A stretch of 32,803 nucleotides of DNA from an uncultured Collinsella sp. (lineage in GTDB: Bacteria > Actinomycetota > Coriobacteriia > Coriobacteriales > Coriobacteriaceae). The DNA is taken from positions 1 to 32,803 of the forward strand of contig CABUBY010000005.1 of NCBI GenBank assembly GCA_902489955.1. The letters are read 5' to 3'. The translations under genes were made by a program, and so were the position numbers. Within the stretch, counting starts at the first letter, position 1; each line of letters opens with the position of its first letter. Shown in pieces: positions 13,362-22,419 of the stretch. Under the pieces are notes generated by a model. The model ran no database searches, was not told where the DNA came from, and saw only the letters and a list, made by a program, of their open reading frames with translations.

Positions 13362-16004
13362 CTACAGCGCGCCGGAACCGGCTTGCATCATGCCGCCGGG
13401 GCCCGAGGTCACGCCGCCGCTCACGGGCGCGGCGTTGCCGGTGTGCGGTGCCGCCGGAGCGGTATCGCCACCGAGCGTGCCCGCCGGACGCGGTGCCGGG
13501 ATCTCGCCCGTGCCGTGGCTAAAGACAAACTTGCCATCGGCCACGTCGCACAGGACGGTATCGCCCTCGCCCCACTCGCCGGCCAGAAGCTCCTCGGACA
13601 GCGGGTCCTCGATGAGCTTTTGAATAGCACGGCGCAGCGGACGCGCACCGTTGGTGAGGTCGGTGCCCTCGGCCACGATCTTGTCATAGGCCGCATCGGT
13701 GAGCTTGATGTTCATGCCGTTGGCAATCAAACGCTGACGCAGGTCGTCCACCAGCAGGTGCGCGATCTTGGTGAGATTCTCGCCCGAGAGCTTCTGGAAC
13801 ACCACAATGTCGTCGATACGGTTGAGCAGCTCGGGGCGGAACAGGCGCTTGAGCTCGCCCATCGCGCGACCACGGATCTCACTCGACGTGAGACCCTGCT
13901 CGCCGGTGGTGCCAAAGCCAACGCTCGCATCCTGCGCAATCTCGCGGGCGCCCACGTTGGACGTCATGATGATCACCGTATTGCGGAAGTCGACCGTCTT
14001 GCCCTGGCTATCGGTCAGGCGGCCCTCCTCCAGCACTTGCAGCAGAATGTTGAAGATATCGGGGTGCGCCTTCTCGATCTCGTCGAACAGCACAACCGAG
14101 TACGGATGACGGCGCACGGCCTTGGTGAGCTGACCGCCCTCGTCATGGCCAACGTAGCCCGGGGGGCTACCGATAAGCTTGGAGACCTCGAACTCGCTGC
14201 CGAACTCCGACATGTCGAAGCTGATGAGCGCGTCCTTGCTGCCAAAGAGGTACTCGGCGAGCGTCTTGGCGAGCTCGGTCTTGCCCGTGCCGGTGGGGCC
14301 CAGGAAGATAAAGCTGCCGCCGGGGCGACGCGGGTCCTTGAGCGGCGAACGGCTGCGGCGAACGGCCTTGGCGACGGCCTCGACTGCCTCGTCCTGGCCG
14401 ATAATGCGGGTCTTGAGCACGCTTTCGGTCTGCAGCAGGCGACGGCTCTCGCTCTCGGTGAGCGAAGACACCGGCACACCCGAGGTCACGGAGACGATGT
14501 CGGCGATCTGGGCGACGTCGATGGTGAGCGGGCTCGCGTCGAGCTCGGCCGTCCAGGCAGCCTTGGCCTCGGCAAGCTCAATCTCGGCAGCCTTTTGCTG
14601 CTCAGTGATCTCGGCAGCCTTGTTCATGTCGTCGCTCTCGGTGGCCTCCTGTGCGGCAGCCTTGAGCTCTTCGACGCGATGCTCGGCCTCGCGCACCGGC
14701 TCGGGCGCGCGGTTGGCGGCGATGCGGGCGCGGGCACCGGCCTCGTCGATGAGGTCGATGGCCTTATCGGGCAGGAAGCGGTCCTGAATGTAGCGGTTGG
14801 AGAGGTTCGCGGCAGCCTCGATAGCACCCTGTGTGTAACGCACATGGTGGTGTTCCTCGTAGCGCGGCTTGAGCGCGGTCAGGATCTTGACCGTGTCCTC
14901 GACGCTCGGCTCCTCGACATCGATGGTCTGAAAGCGGCGCTCAAAGGCCGGATCCTTGGTGAGGTACTTGCGGAACTCCTCGGCCGTGGTGGCGCCGATA
15001 ATCTGGAAGGCACCGCGTGCGAGCACCGGCTTGAGCATGGAGCTCGCATCGATAGAACCCTCGGCAGAACCGGCACCGATGATGGTGTGCATCTCGTCGA
15101 TAAACAAGATGACGTCGTCGGCTTCGGTCGCCTCCTGGATCACGTTCTTGAGGCGCTCCTCGAACTCACCGCGATACTTGGCGCCCGCAACGAGGCCCGG
15201 CAGGTCGAGTGTCCAGATATTCTGGTTCATGAGGTTCTCGGGCACGTTGCCGGCGGCGATCTGCTGGGCCAGGCCCTCGACGATGGCCGTCTTGCCCACG
15301 CCGGGGTCGCCCAAGATGAGCGGGTTGTTCTTAGTGCGGCGCGAAAGGATTTCCATCATGCGCTGGACTTCCTTTTCGCGGCCAATCACGGGATCGAGCT
15401 TGCCGTCGCGGGCCTTCTGCGTGAGGTTGGTGGCGAACTGCTTAAGCGTGTCAGTGCCGCCCCCCCTTTGCTGGGAGGCATCCGAGCCACTAAAGAACGG
15501 CAGGCCCGCACCGGGACGCCCGGCACCAGCGCCAGCGAGCGGGCGCTTCTTGTCCTGGTCCTTGGCGGTAAGCTTCTCGATGGCTTTTTTAATTGAGGCA
15601 GACGACACGCCAAGGCGCATGAGAATGTCCATGGCCATGCCGTTGCCCTCTTCGACGATGCCGATGAGCAGGTGCTCGGTCGACACGTAGGTCTGGTTGT
15701 TCTCGCGTGCCACGCGGAAGGAACGCTCCATCACGCTAATGACGAGCGGCGTAAAGGCAAGCTTGGCGGCCTCGGTCTCCTCGCTGGGCTCGGGCACCGT
15801 GGTCTGGACCTCCTTGAGGGTGTCCATGATGTCGTCGTAGGAGATATCGAGCGATCGCAGCGCCTCGGCAGCGATGCCCTCGTCCTCCTTGGCGAGTGCG
15901 AGCAGCAGGTGCTCGGTGCCCACCTTATTTGAGTGTAGATCGAGCGCCTCTTGCTTGGCCATTGACATGACCTTACGCGCGCGATCGGTAAATCTATCTA
16001 ACAT
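13362..16004 (-). CDS. clpC: ATP-dependent Clp protease ATPase subunit ClpC
   Basis: This 880-residue class I Hsp100 unfoldase feeds proteins to ClpP. Two Clp_N repeats occupy about 3-142 (VGTEHLLLAL, VSTEHLLIGI). A Gly/Pro linker leads to the D1 AAA+ module with Walker A GDPGVGKT (232-239) and Walker B VILFIDEMHT. A ClpC-type middle coiled-coil follows (EHRVEELKAAAQEAT). D2 has GPTGTGKT and VVLFDEIEKAHPD. The D2 C-terminal domain ends in a ~50-residue Gly/Pro/Ala tail (GGVTSGPGGMM), unlike the short Bacillus end. ATG 16004 is preceded by AAGGAAA; the upstream start is unsupported. No ctsR, mcsA or mcsB lies next to it, and no CIRCE or HspR repeat is seen in the leader. Confidence 0.95.
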   Translation of the reverse strand: MLDRFTDRARKVMSMAKQEALDLHSNKVGTEHLLLALAKEDEGIAAEALRSLDISYDDIMDTLKEVQTTVPEPSEETEAAKLAFTPLVISVMERSFRVARENNQTYVSTEHLLIGIVEEGNGMAMDILMRLGVSSASIKKAIEKLTAKDQDKKRPLAGAGAGRPGAGLPFFSGSDASQQRGGGTDTLKQFATNLTQKARDGKLDPVIGREKEVQRMMEILSRRTKNNPLILGDPGVGKTAIVEGLAQQIAAGNVPENLMNQNIWTLDLPGLVAGAKYRGEFEERLKNVIQEATEADDVILFIDEMHTIIGAGSAEGSIDASSMLKPVLARGAFQIIGATTAEEFRKYLTKDPAFERRFQTIDVEEPSVEDTVKILTALKPRYEEHHHVRYTQGAIEAAANLSNRYIQDRFLPDKAIDLIDEAGARARIAANRAPEPVREAEHRVEELKAAAQEATESDDMNKAAEITEQQKAAEIELAEAKAAWTAELDASPLTIDVAQIADIVSVTSGVPVSSLTESESRRLLQTESVLKTRIIGQDEAVEAVAKAVRRSRSPLKDPRRPGGSFIFLGPTGTGKTELAKTLAEYLFGSKDALISFDMSEFGSEFEVSKLIGSPPGYVGHDEGGQLTKAVRRHPYSVVLFDEIEKAHPDIFNILLQVLEEGRLTDSQGKTVDFRNTVIIMTSNVGAREIAQDASVGFGTTGEQGLTSSEIRGRAMGELKRLFRPELLNRIDDIVVFQKLSGENLTKIAHLLVDDLRQRLIANGMNIKLTDAAYDKIVAEGTDLTNGARPLRRAIQKLIEDPLSEELLAGEWGEGDTVLCDVADGKFVFSHGTGEIPAPRPAGTLGGDTAPAAPHTGNAAPVSGGVTSGPGGMMQAGSGAL

Positions 16005-16036
16005 GCTCGTTTCCTTACATGAGTTCATCGAAATCA

Positions 16037-16064
16037 AAACGCCCGCCCGTCGGCGGCGCTTTTG
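16037..16064 (-). terminator. Hairpin with T-run in the clpC leader
   Basis: On the minus strand AAAAGCGCCGCC and GGCGGGCGTTTT pair with a bulge, about 35 bp before the clpC ATG. It resembles an intrinsic terminator and could attenuate clpC or end transcription from tetR. It is nearly symmetrical, so the direction is uncertain. Confidence 0.4.
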
Positions 16065-16144
16065 TTTCTTTACCCACAGGTTGTCTATGTTAACAGCTGG
16101 AGGAATATCTATAAACCCGGCTCACATGAATGCAGGTTATGACC

Positions 16145-16170
16145 GCATCGCGGGACTCACCGCGCGATGC
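16145..16170. repeat. Short palindrome after the tetR stop
   Basis: GCATCGCG (16145-16152) and CGCGATGC (16163-16170) are perfect arms with a 10-nt loop, 26 bp past the tetR stop codon. No T-tract follows on the minus strand, so it is not a standard terminator. Confidence 0.4.
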
Positions 16171-16196
16171 GCGACAGGCGCCCCGCAAGAGAAACC

Positions 16197-16886
16197 CTAG
16201 GCGTCTTTCACCACGTCGGGACTCGTCGCACGCGATGCGCGATAGGCATCGGCCTCCTTGGAGACGCGTTCGAGCAGCTCGGATGTATCGACGCCCTCGA
16301 CTTGCGCGACCGTTTCCACCGTCTGCATGGCGACCGCCCTCAGGTACGCGCACGCGCTGTCCCCCAGCTGCTCGAGGTCTATCTCCTCGCCGCCCTCCCG
16401 GGCAAAGCCGACCGCCATCACAAAGCCCATGATGCCCGAGACCAGAAAGCCCACCGCAAAGTTCGAATCTGCCTTGAGCTCTTCTCCGTCGGGGTGGACG
16501 ATCTCTCTCACGCGGTCGATGATGATCGTATGGATGCCCTGCACGACCTGCTCGGCGGCACCCGCCCTCATGGTGATGACGATGCGCCGCAGCAGGCAGC
16601 GGACGTCGCGCCGGTCGAACGCCGAAAGGTCGCCCTCGCTCGAAAAATGCCAGAGGGCATCGGTGATGAGCTCGTTATCCTGCAGCAGCTGGGCTATGGC
16701 GATGGCGACGAGTTCATCGAAATCGTGAAAATAGTAGTAAAACGTTCCGCGATTGCACTGGGCGGCGCGGGTCACCTCGCCAACCGACAGCTCGAAGATG
16801 CTGTTGTTCTCGATGAGCTCCCAAAACGCCTCGATGATACGGGTGCGTGCATCGGGCGCATCGGCGTCCTTACGCGGTCTCGCCAT
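16197..16886 (-). CDS. TetR/AcrR-family transcriptional regulator
   Basis: The protein has 229 residues when started at ATG 16886; a GTG at 16895 adds three. It is a dimeric repressor with an N-terminal helix-turn-helix at about 12-60: TRIIEAFWELIENNSIFELSV, then GEVTRAAQCNRGTFYYYF, the TetR signature with recognition-helix Tyr residues. The C-terminal ligand domain is not assignable. The gene overlaps the end of the giant activase gene by 17 bp, so both are on one transcript. The palindrome AATACAACAG-A-CTGTTGTATT at the head of that transcript is the natural candidate for its operator. The inducer is unknown. Confidence 0.88.
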   Translation of the reverse strand: MARPRKDADAPDARTRIIEAFWELIENNSIFELSVGEVTRAAQCNRGTFYYYFHDFDELVAIAIAQLLQDNELITDALWHFSSEGDLSAFDRRDVRCLLRRIVITMRAGAAEQVVQGIHTIIIDRVREIVHPDGEELKADSNFAVGFLVSGIMGFVMAVGFAREGGEEIDLEQLGDSACAYLRAVAMQTVETVAQVEGVDTSELLERVSKEADAYRASRATSPDVVKDA

Positions 16887-19800
16887 GCGCCTCACCGCAC
16901 CCCTGCGCCTTGGCGTTCATGATGAGCATCTGAAGACGGTTCTCCACGTTGGCGAAGCTCACGTCGGGATCGTAGTCGAGCGGCAGGAACTGCGCCGTGG
17001 GATACTGCTCCTTGAGCGCATGGATGAGCCCGCGCCCCACGACATGGTTGGGCAGACACCCGAACGGCTGCAGGATCACGAAGTTGCGGCAGCCGCGCTT
17101 GGCGTGCTCGAGGATCTCCGCCGGAATCAGCACGCCCTCGCCCGCATCGAACGTATGGTGCAGGATCTTATCGCTCGCGCGCACGAGCTCGGGCATGCGC
17201 GTCGGCGGCTCGTAGAGCGGGCTCGCCGCGCCCAGGCGGTCGCAACGGTCGTGCGCGAGCTCGAACAGGTTGTCCGCCGTGGCGTACCAGGCCTTTTCGG
17301 GCAGCGACAGGTCGACGTGGAACTCGCGCGACTGCGCATGCTTGTAGAAATAGGTCTTGCGGATCACGTCGGTCATGCGCGCCTCGATGACCTCGAGCCC
17401 GTTGTCCTCGAGGTAGCGCTCGATCTCGTGGTTGGCGCCGAGATGGAAATTGAGCAGGTACTCGCCCACGATGAGAACGGTCGGATGCGGGTTCGAGCGG
17501 TCGTACGGAACGGCGTCCATGATCGCAAGCGCGCGTTTGAAGCCCGTCGCCTGGCCTCTCAGCCCGGAGCGCTCCATGCCCTCGATAACCTCATCGAGCG
17601 CGCGGTCGAACGCAGCGTCCGCCGCGCCCTTCTCGAGCTCGTAGGGACGGATGCGCCTAAGCATGGCCTCGAGGGCATCGATCATGGGAAGACCGTAGGC
17701 GATCTGGATGCTCGGGCCAAGGCCGAGCTTGAAGCCCGGATGCGCATTGTGGGCATCGACGTCGTCGTTGGTGAGCACCGGGACATAGTCGTATCCCGCG
17801 TCGTCGAGCGCGCGGCGCAGCAGGGGCATGTAGTGCGTCAGGCGGCAGTCGCCGATATACTTGCCAGTCACCACGGCGACGTCGTGCGGGTCGTACTTAC
17901 CGCTCTCGAGTGCCGCGAGCGCCTCGCCGATCACGATTTGCGCGGGGAAGCAGATGTCGTTGTGCACATAGCGTTTGCCCAGGCGGATGGCATCCTCGCG
18001 CCCGATATCAAGGGCCTCGGCGCGCACGCCCTGATTGCGCATCGCCGCGGTCATGAGCCTGCAGAACGCATGGGAGGTGTTGGGGACCAGCGCGATCTTG
18101 TCGTGCCGGTCGCGCTTGGTGTACTTGACCTTATACGGGTCGTCGAGCGGATGGACCGCGTGCACCCGGGCGCCCTCGGCACGCTCCTCCGCGCGACGAC
18201 GGTTGACCGACTCGATAAACGAACGCACGCGAATGCCCATGGGACCGGCGACGTCGCTCTCATCGAGCTTGATCATCATCGGAACCTTGGAGCCCATCTC
18301 GCCCATCATGCGCGCGATCTCGTCGGTGAGATACGCATCGTGGCCGCAGCCGAAGCTGCCCATCTGCACGAGCTCGAGCTCGGGCGTCGATGCGACGATG
18401 ACCGCGCACGACAGCATGCGCGCATGGTAGTTGTTCACGATGTCGATGCGGCTGTTGGAAAGATCGACGTTGCAGACCCCCGGCACCGCATCGGGCGTCA
18501 GCACGGGGATGCCGCGCTCAGAGAAGAGCTTGGGCAGCCCGTGGTTGACCAGCGGGTCGTTGTGGTACGGGCGCGAAGCGATCACCACCGCGTAGCCGCC
18601 GTCCTCGCGCACGTTCTCGAGCACCTGCCTGCCGCGCAGCTGCAGCTGGTTCTCAAACGTCTGCTGCGCGCGGTCCGCCTGCTCGGTCGCCTTGGCAACC
18701 AGGTCGGCATCGATATCGAAGGTCTCCTTGCACCACGCCTTGAGCTGGCGGTTTCGGTCGCCCTCGTCGTACCAGTGGAACAGCGGCGTATCGAACGGAA
18801 CGCCGAAACGCTCCTCCGGGTTATCGGAATTGCGCATCACGTAGGGGTATCCCTTTACGACGGCGCACATCCACTCGCTGGTAGAGGCGGTGTTTTCGGT
18901 GGGCACCGTCGTGATGATGGGCATGAAGATGCGGTCGACGCCGGCGTCGACGAGATTGCGGATGTGCCCGTGGACGAGCTTGGCCGGGAAGCACACGGTG
19001 TCGGATGTGACGTGCGCCAGACCGCGCTCGTACATCGCCTTGGTGCTGCGTCCCGAGACGCGCACCTTAAAGCCGAGCGTGCTGAAGAACGTCGACCAGA
19101 ACGGCATGGTGTCCCAGAACTCGAGCACACGGGGAATGCCGATCGTGACATCGCGCCCCCCGCAGACGGGAACCGTGGGGCACGACTCGAACAGCAGCTT
19201 CTCGCGGTCGACAAAGAGATTGGGGGCAGCCGCGGTCCGGTCGCGCCCCGTGCCGGGTGCCTGTGCCTCGCAAGCACCCTGCGGACGCAGCTCCTCCGCC
19301 GCGGGAACCTCGCGCACGAGCTCATCCCATGAGATGGCGCCGCCGCGCGGGCAGCGATTGCCCGTGACGTAAAGCGAGCCGTCACCAAATGCCACGACCG
19401 CGCGCTGGCAGCGGTTGTTGCACCGACGGCAGGTAGCGCCGCCGAACTCGCGATGCTCGAAGCGCTCCACGGCATCGAGCCCGATAAACGACGTGCCGGC
19501 GTCGCCCTTGCGGCATTCCTCGCGCGCGAGCAGGGCGATACCGATAGCGCCCATCAGCCCCGGGTGGGGCGCACGCGTGACGGGTTTGCCCAGATACTGC
19601 TCGAATGCGCGCAGCACCGCGTCGTTTCGGAACGTGCCGCCCTGGACGACGACTTTGTCGCCCAGACGGTTGAGATTTGAAACGCGAATGACCTTGGTGA
19701 ACACGTTCTCGATAATCGAACGGCAGAGACCGGCCATGATGTCGCCCGGACCCTTACCGCGCCGCTGCTCGGAAACGACGCTGCTGTTCATGAACACCGT

Positions 19801-21309
19801 GCAGCGGCTGCCGAGAACGGCGGGGGCTTTGGACGAAAATGCCTCGGTCGCGATATCCTCAACGGCTATTCCGAGGTTTTTGGCAAAACCCCCGAGGAAC
19901 GAGCCGCAGCCCGCAGAGCACGCCTCGTTGACGACGATATCGGTCAGCACGCTGTGGTTGAGCCAGATGGCCTTCATATCCTGTCCGCCGATGTCGAGCA
20001 CGAAGGTCGCATCGGGAACGTATGCGCACGCGGCGCGGGCGTGCGCGACCGTCTCGACCGTATGGTAGTCGGCGTGGAACGCGCGCGCGAAAAGCTCCTC
20101 GCCGTATCCCGTGGTGCCCACGGCATCGATCGCAAGCGTGACTCCCGCTGTCTCCCAGCGGTTCTTCAAGCTGACAAGACCCTGTTGGGCGACGTCGAGC
20201 GGCCTGCCGTTATTAGACGCGTAGAACGAATCGACAAGCTCACCCGCCTCACCGACCAGGGCGAACTTGGTCGTCGTGCTCCCCGAATCGATACCGAGCG
20301 CCACACGCACCGTCTCTCCGGGCGCATACGCATCCGGACCCTTTGCCGGCGTCTCTTTGCCATGGCGTGCCGTAAAATCCGCCTGCTCGGCAGGTGTGGC
20401 AAAAAAGGGCTGGGCAAGACGTCCCTCCCCGCTTGCGGGCGCGACCGTCTCGAGCTTATCCAGCCGGACAAAAGCGTCGGGAAGGTCGATCGGTTGGGAC
20501 GATGCGAACATGTCGGTCAGCGACAGGGCGGCACCGCGCGCGACCATGATCTGCGGATCGCGCGGGACGATAACCTGATCGTCCGATAGATTCAGTTGCT
20601 CCCGGAACACGCGGACCAGCGTGGGGTTGTAGGCGAGCGTACCGCCCTCGAAGATTACCGGCGGCTCGATGTCGATACCCTGGGCCAGACCGCCGATCGT
20701 TTGGCGGGCGACCGCGTGAAGCGCCGAAAGCGCCAGGTCGGTGGTAGGAATGCCCTCGTTGAGCAGCGGCTGGATATCGGTCTTTGCGTACACGCCGCAG
20801 CGGCCCGAGACCTCGTGGACGGTCGTTCCCCGGCTTGCGAGCTGCTCGAACTCACCCGATTCGGTGCCGACCCCCATGAGCTTTGCCATCTCGTCAATAA
20901 ATGCACCGGTACCGCCTGCGCACGAGCCGTTCATGCGCATGTCGGCAACCTCGATGTCTCCCTTATCGTTGGTGCGGAAGAAGATCATCTTGGCGTCTTG
21001 GCCGCCCAGCTCGATGGCGCAGCGCGTCTGCGGATAGAACCTGCTGATCGCGAGCGCGTTGGCGACCACCTCCTGAACGTACGAGGCGCCCAGCGCGGTC
21101 GCGATATCGCGCGCACCCGAGCCGGTCACCGCAACGCGCAGCGACTCATGGGGAAAGCGCTCGGCGAGCTCGCCGAGCATGGCGCGCACGCTCGCTGTCT
21201 GACACGCCCCGTGGCGGCGATATCCCCACCACGCCTCGGTCATATCCTCGTGCATCGCGTAAACTTTGGTCGTCGTCGACCCTACGTCCAGTCCTACTAG
21301 CAACGCCAT
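16870..21309 (-). CDS. Giant two-module acyl-CoA dehydratase activase-related protein
   Basis: This 1479-residue protein combines parts of the (R)-2-hydroxyacyl-CoA dehydratase/benzoyl-CoA reductase system. Two BadF/BadG/BcrA/BcrD ASKHA ATPase modules come first. One (about 1-285) has GLDVGSTTTK, ELGGQDAK and CAGGTG with Cys130 and Cys171. The other (about 335-605) has GIDSGSTTTK, DIGGQDMK and NEACSAGCGS with Cys464, Cys468 and Cys503. These Cys normally bind the [4Fe-4S] cluster between subunits. A four-Cys stretch CRRCNNRC..NRC follows (627-653). Residues ~720 onward match the DUF2229 and HgdB-like dehydratase-related regions. Such fusions occur in anaerobes and their reaction is unknown; ATP-driven low-potential electron transfer is inferred. 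ACGGAG precedes ATG 21309. It shares an operon with tetR. Confidence 0.85.
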   Translation of the reverse strand: MALLVGLDVGSTTTKVYAMHEDMTEAWWGYRRHGACQTASVRAMLGELAERFPHESLRVAVTGSGARDIATALGASYVQEVVANALAISRFYPQTRCAIELGGQDAKMIFFRTNDKGDIEVADMRMNGSCAGGTGAFIDEMAKLMGVGTESGEFEQLASRGTTVHEVSGRCGVYAKTDIQPLLNEGIPTTDLALSALHAVARQTIGGLAQGIDIEPPVIFEGGTLAYNPTLVRVFREQLNLSDDQVIVPRDPQIMVARGAALSLTDMFASSQPIDLPDAFVRLDKLETVAPASGEGRLAQPFFATPAEQADFTARHGKETPAKGPDAYAPGETVRVALGIDSGSTTTKFALVGEAGELVDSFYASNNGRPLDVAQQGLVSLKNRWETAGVTLAIDAVGTTGYGEELFARAFHADYHTVETVAHARAACAYVPDATFVLDIGGQDMKAIWLNHSVLTDIVVNEACSAGCGSFLGGFAKNLGIAVEDIATEAFSSKAPAVLGSRCTVFMNSSVVSEQRRGKGPGDIMAGLCRSIIENVFTKVIRVSNLNRLGDKVVVQGGTFRNDAVLRAFEQYLGKPVTRAPHPGLMGAIGIALLAREECRKGDAGTSFIGLDAVERFEHREFGGATCRRCNNRCQRAVVAFGDGSLYVTGNRCPRGGAISWDELVREVPAAEELRPQGACEAQAPGTGRDRTAAAPNLFVDREKLLFESCPTVPVCGGRDVTIGIPRVLEFWDTMPFWSTFFSTLGFKVRVSGRSTKAMYERGLAHVTSDTVCFPAKLVHGHIRNLVDAGVDRIFMPIITTVPTENTASTSEWMCAVVKGYPYVMRNSDNPEERFGVPFDTPLFHWYDEGDRNRQLKAWCKETFDIDADLVAKATEQADRAQQTFENQLQLRGRQVLENVREDGGYAVVIASRPYHNDPLVNHGLPKLFSERGIPVLTPDAVPGVCNVDLSNSRIDIVNNYHARMLSCAVIVASTPELELVQMGSFGCGHDAYLTDEIARMMGEMGSKVPMMIKLDESDVAGPMGIRVRSFIESVNRRRAEERAEGARVHAVHPLDDPYKVKYTKRDRHDKIALVPNTSHAFCRLMTAAMRNQGVRAEALDIGREDAIRLGKRYVHNDICFPAQIVIGEALAALESGKYDPHDVAVVTGKYIGDCRLTHYMPLLRRALDDAGYDYVPVLTNDDVDAHNAHPGFKLGLGPSIQIAYGLPMIDALEAMLRRIRPYELEKGAADAAFDRALDEVIEGMERSGLRGQATGFKRALAIMDAVPYDRSNPHPTVLIVGEYLLNFHLGANHEIERYLEDNGLEVIEARMTDVIRKTYFYKHAQSREFHVDLSLPEKAWYATADNLFELAHDRCDRLGAASPLYEPPTRMPELVRASDKILHHTFDAGEGVLIPAEILEHAKRGCRNFVILQPFGCLPNHVVGRGLIHALKEQYPTAQFLPLDYDPDVSFANVENRLQMLIMNAKAQGCGEAHGETA

Positions 21310-21342
21310 AATGCTCCGTCTCTCGCATTTTTCCTGCTAGAG

Positions 21343-21379
21343 ATATACCACTCTACGTAATACAACAGACTGTTGTATT
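21343..21379 (-). promoter_or_regulatory. Promoter with 21-bp palindromic operator
   Basis: AATACAACAG (21359-21368) and CTGTTGTATT (21370-21379) form a perfect palindrome centred on one base, typical of TetR-family operators. A TATATC -10-like box lies at about 21343-21348 on the minus strand, so bound repressor would cover the -35 region. A looser AACAGATTGTT occurs at about 21435-21445 and could be a secondary site. Confidence 0.7.
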
Positions 21380-21391
21380 TAAACTCCGTAT

Positions 21392-21424
21392 AAAAAGCGG
21401 CTGCCGAAACGCTTCAGCAGCCGC
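21392..21424 (-). terminator. Terminator upstream of the activase operon
   Basis: GCGGCTGCTGA pairs with TCGGCAGCCGC on the minus strand and is followed by TTTTTAT. It ends transcription from the DUF2798-like gene just before the operator of the next unit. The 166 bp between this hairpin and that gene's stop show no clear gene. Confidence 0.85.
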
Positions 21425-21590
21425 CGAATGCACCAACAGATTGTTCTGCTCGCTAGCACGTCGGGCAACGGAGCAGCACGGGCCCTCCGGTCATGCGCAC
21501 CGCTCACGCCCGCGATGTCGCCGAGAGAGCTATCCACGCTTAGGGCTCCGACCAAGCAAGTCGCCCGCGCTCAGCAGATCCCTAAGCGAG

Positions 21591-22139
21591 CTACTCGCAC
21601 TCAGGAGCCATAGCCTGCTCCAAGAGCTCGGCATGCTCCTCCTCGAAAACCGTCCCCACAGGGAAGGCGCGACGGAAGACGAAGTGGGAAATCGGACCGG
21701 CTACCAAAAGGTTCCACGGCAGCGCCATCACAAAATTATGCGGGATGTTGATCATCCAGATCGCGGGCACGGAATACAGGTTCGCAAGGATGCCGCCGGG
21801 CATGTGCGTCAGACCCTCGCAGGCACCGTACAGCGACATGATGACGACCATGGGAACGACCATGCAGGAGCTGACGGCGAGCGTCATGGCAAGCGGCGAG
21901 CTCTTGCCCGGCGTGACCAGGAATTTAAAAGCGAAACCCTTGGCAAGGGGGCTGGCAACAAACCAGTCGCAGCACATGGCAAAAACGTAGGCAACGGGGA
22001 AGCCGAGCCACGCGGCGGCAACAACCTCGCCGTTGATGGCCCCATGCTGCAGGGCAACGTTGTAGACGCTCATCCAGAGCACCATGCAAAAGCACATGAT
22101 AAAGGTGAACAGCAGGCTCTCTCGTTTGTTCATAGGCAT
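21591..22139 (-). CDS. DUF2798-like integral membrane protein
   Basis: This protein of about 182 residues has four predicted membrane helices in two similar halves. Each half starts with a helix pair containing polar positions (LLFTFIMCFCMVLWMSVYN; LAVSSCMVVPMVVIMSLYG) and ends with a Phe/Pro-rich second helix (NFVMALPWNLLVAGPISHFVF). This matches the small DUF2798 family of unknown function. Three in-frame ATGs lie at 22148, 22139 and 22133. The SD AGAAAGGA is only two bases from the first, so 22139 is preferred with modest confidence. The C-terminus is acidic (EEEHAELLEQ). No substrate can be named. Confidence 0.7.
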   Translation of the reverse strand: MPMNKRESLLFTFIMCFCMVLWMSVYNVALQHGAINGEVVAAAWLGFPVAYVFAMCCDWFVASPLAKGFAFKFLVTPGKSSPLAMTLAVSSCMVVPMVVIMSLYGACEGLTHMPGGILANLYSVPAIWMINIPHNFVMALPWNLLVAGPISHFVFRRAFPVGTVFEEEHAELLEQAMAPECE

Positions 22140-22183
22140 AAAGGGCATGGTCCTTTCTGTGTTACGCCGCTACGCCACGCAAC

Positions 22184-22229
22184 AAAAACGGGCGAGCAAG
22201 ATGGAGCTGTTGAGACTTCATCTCGCCCG
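22184..22229 (-). terminator. Terminator-like hairpin in the DUF2798 gene leader
   Basis: On the minus strand CGGGCGAG (22222-22229) pairs with CTCGCCCG (22189-22196), with further pairing inside, followed by TTTTT (22184-22188). It either terminates thrE or acts as an attenuator for the membrane protein gene that starts 45 bp downstream. Confidence 0.7.
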
Positions 22230-22349
22230 CCCGTGGTACGTGCGTCTGCGACTACTTATGTGGTGAAACCAGCCTAGCACGAAAAGCACGTGCTTCGTAA
22301 GCGTTGAGTTTATGAAGATACAGGGCACCGATAATCCCCCGACCCCATA

Positions 22350-22416
22350 AGTTGCGGTGGAATACGGACTGTTTTGACCCTTTAAGCAGCAATTCAGTCC
22401 CTATTTCACCGCAACT
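22350..22416. repeat. REP-like palindrome, 22-bp arms
   Basis: The arms at 22350-22371 and 22395-22416 match over 22 bp with two mismatches around a 23-bp spacer. They lie between thrE and its terminator-like hairpin. The arm ending in GGGACTG resembles REP elements mobilised by REP-associated tyrosine transposases; that link is from memory and untested. Confidence 0.65.
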
Positions 22417-22419
22417 CAT

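Noticed and set aside
13155..15596. Long plus-strand open frame opposite clpC
   Set aside because: It is antisense to a clear ClpC with all motifs; the translation is low-complexity and due to high G+C.
16005..16196. CIRCE or HspR (HAIR) heat-shock operator before clpC
   Set aside because: Neither the CIRCE nor the CTTGAGT-N7-ACTCAAG inverted repeat could be found in this leader.
16753..19332. Long plus-strand open frame opposite the activase gene
   Set aside because: It is antisense to the activase; its Arg/His/Val-rich translation has no domain or start signal.
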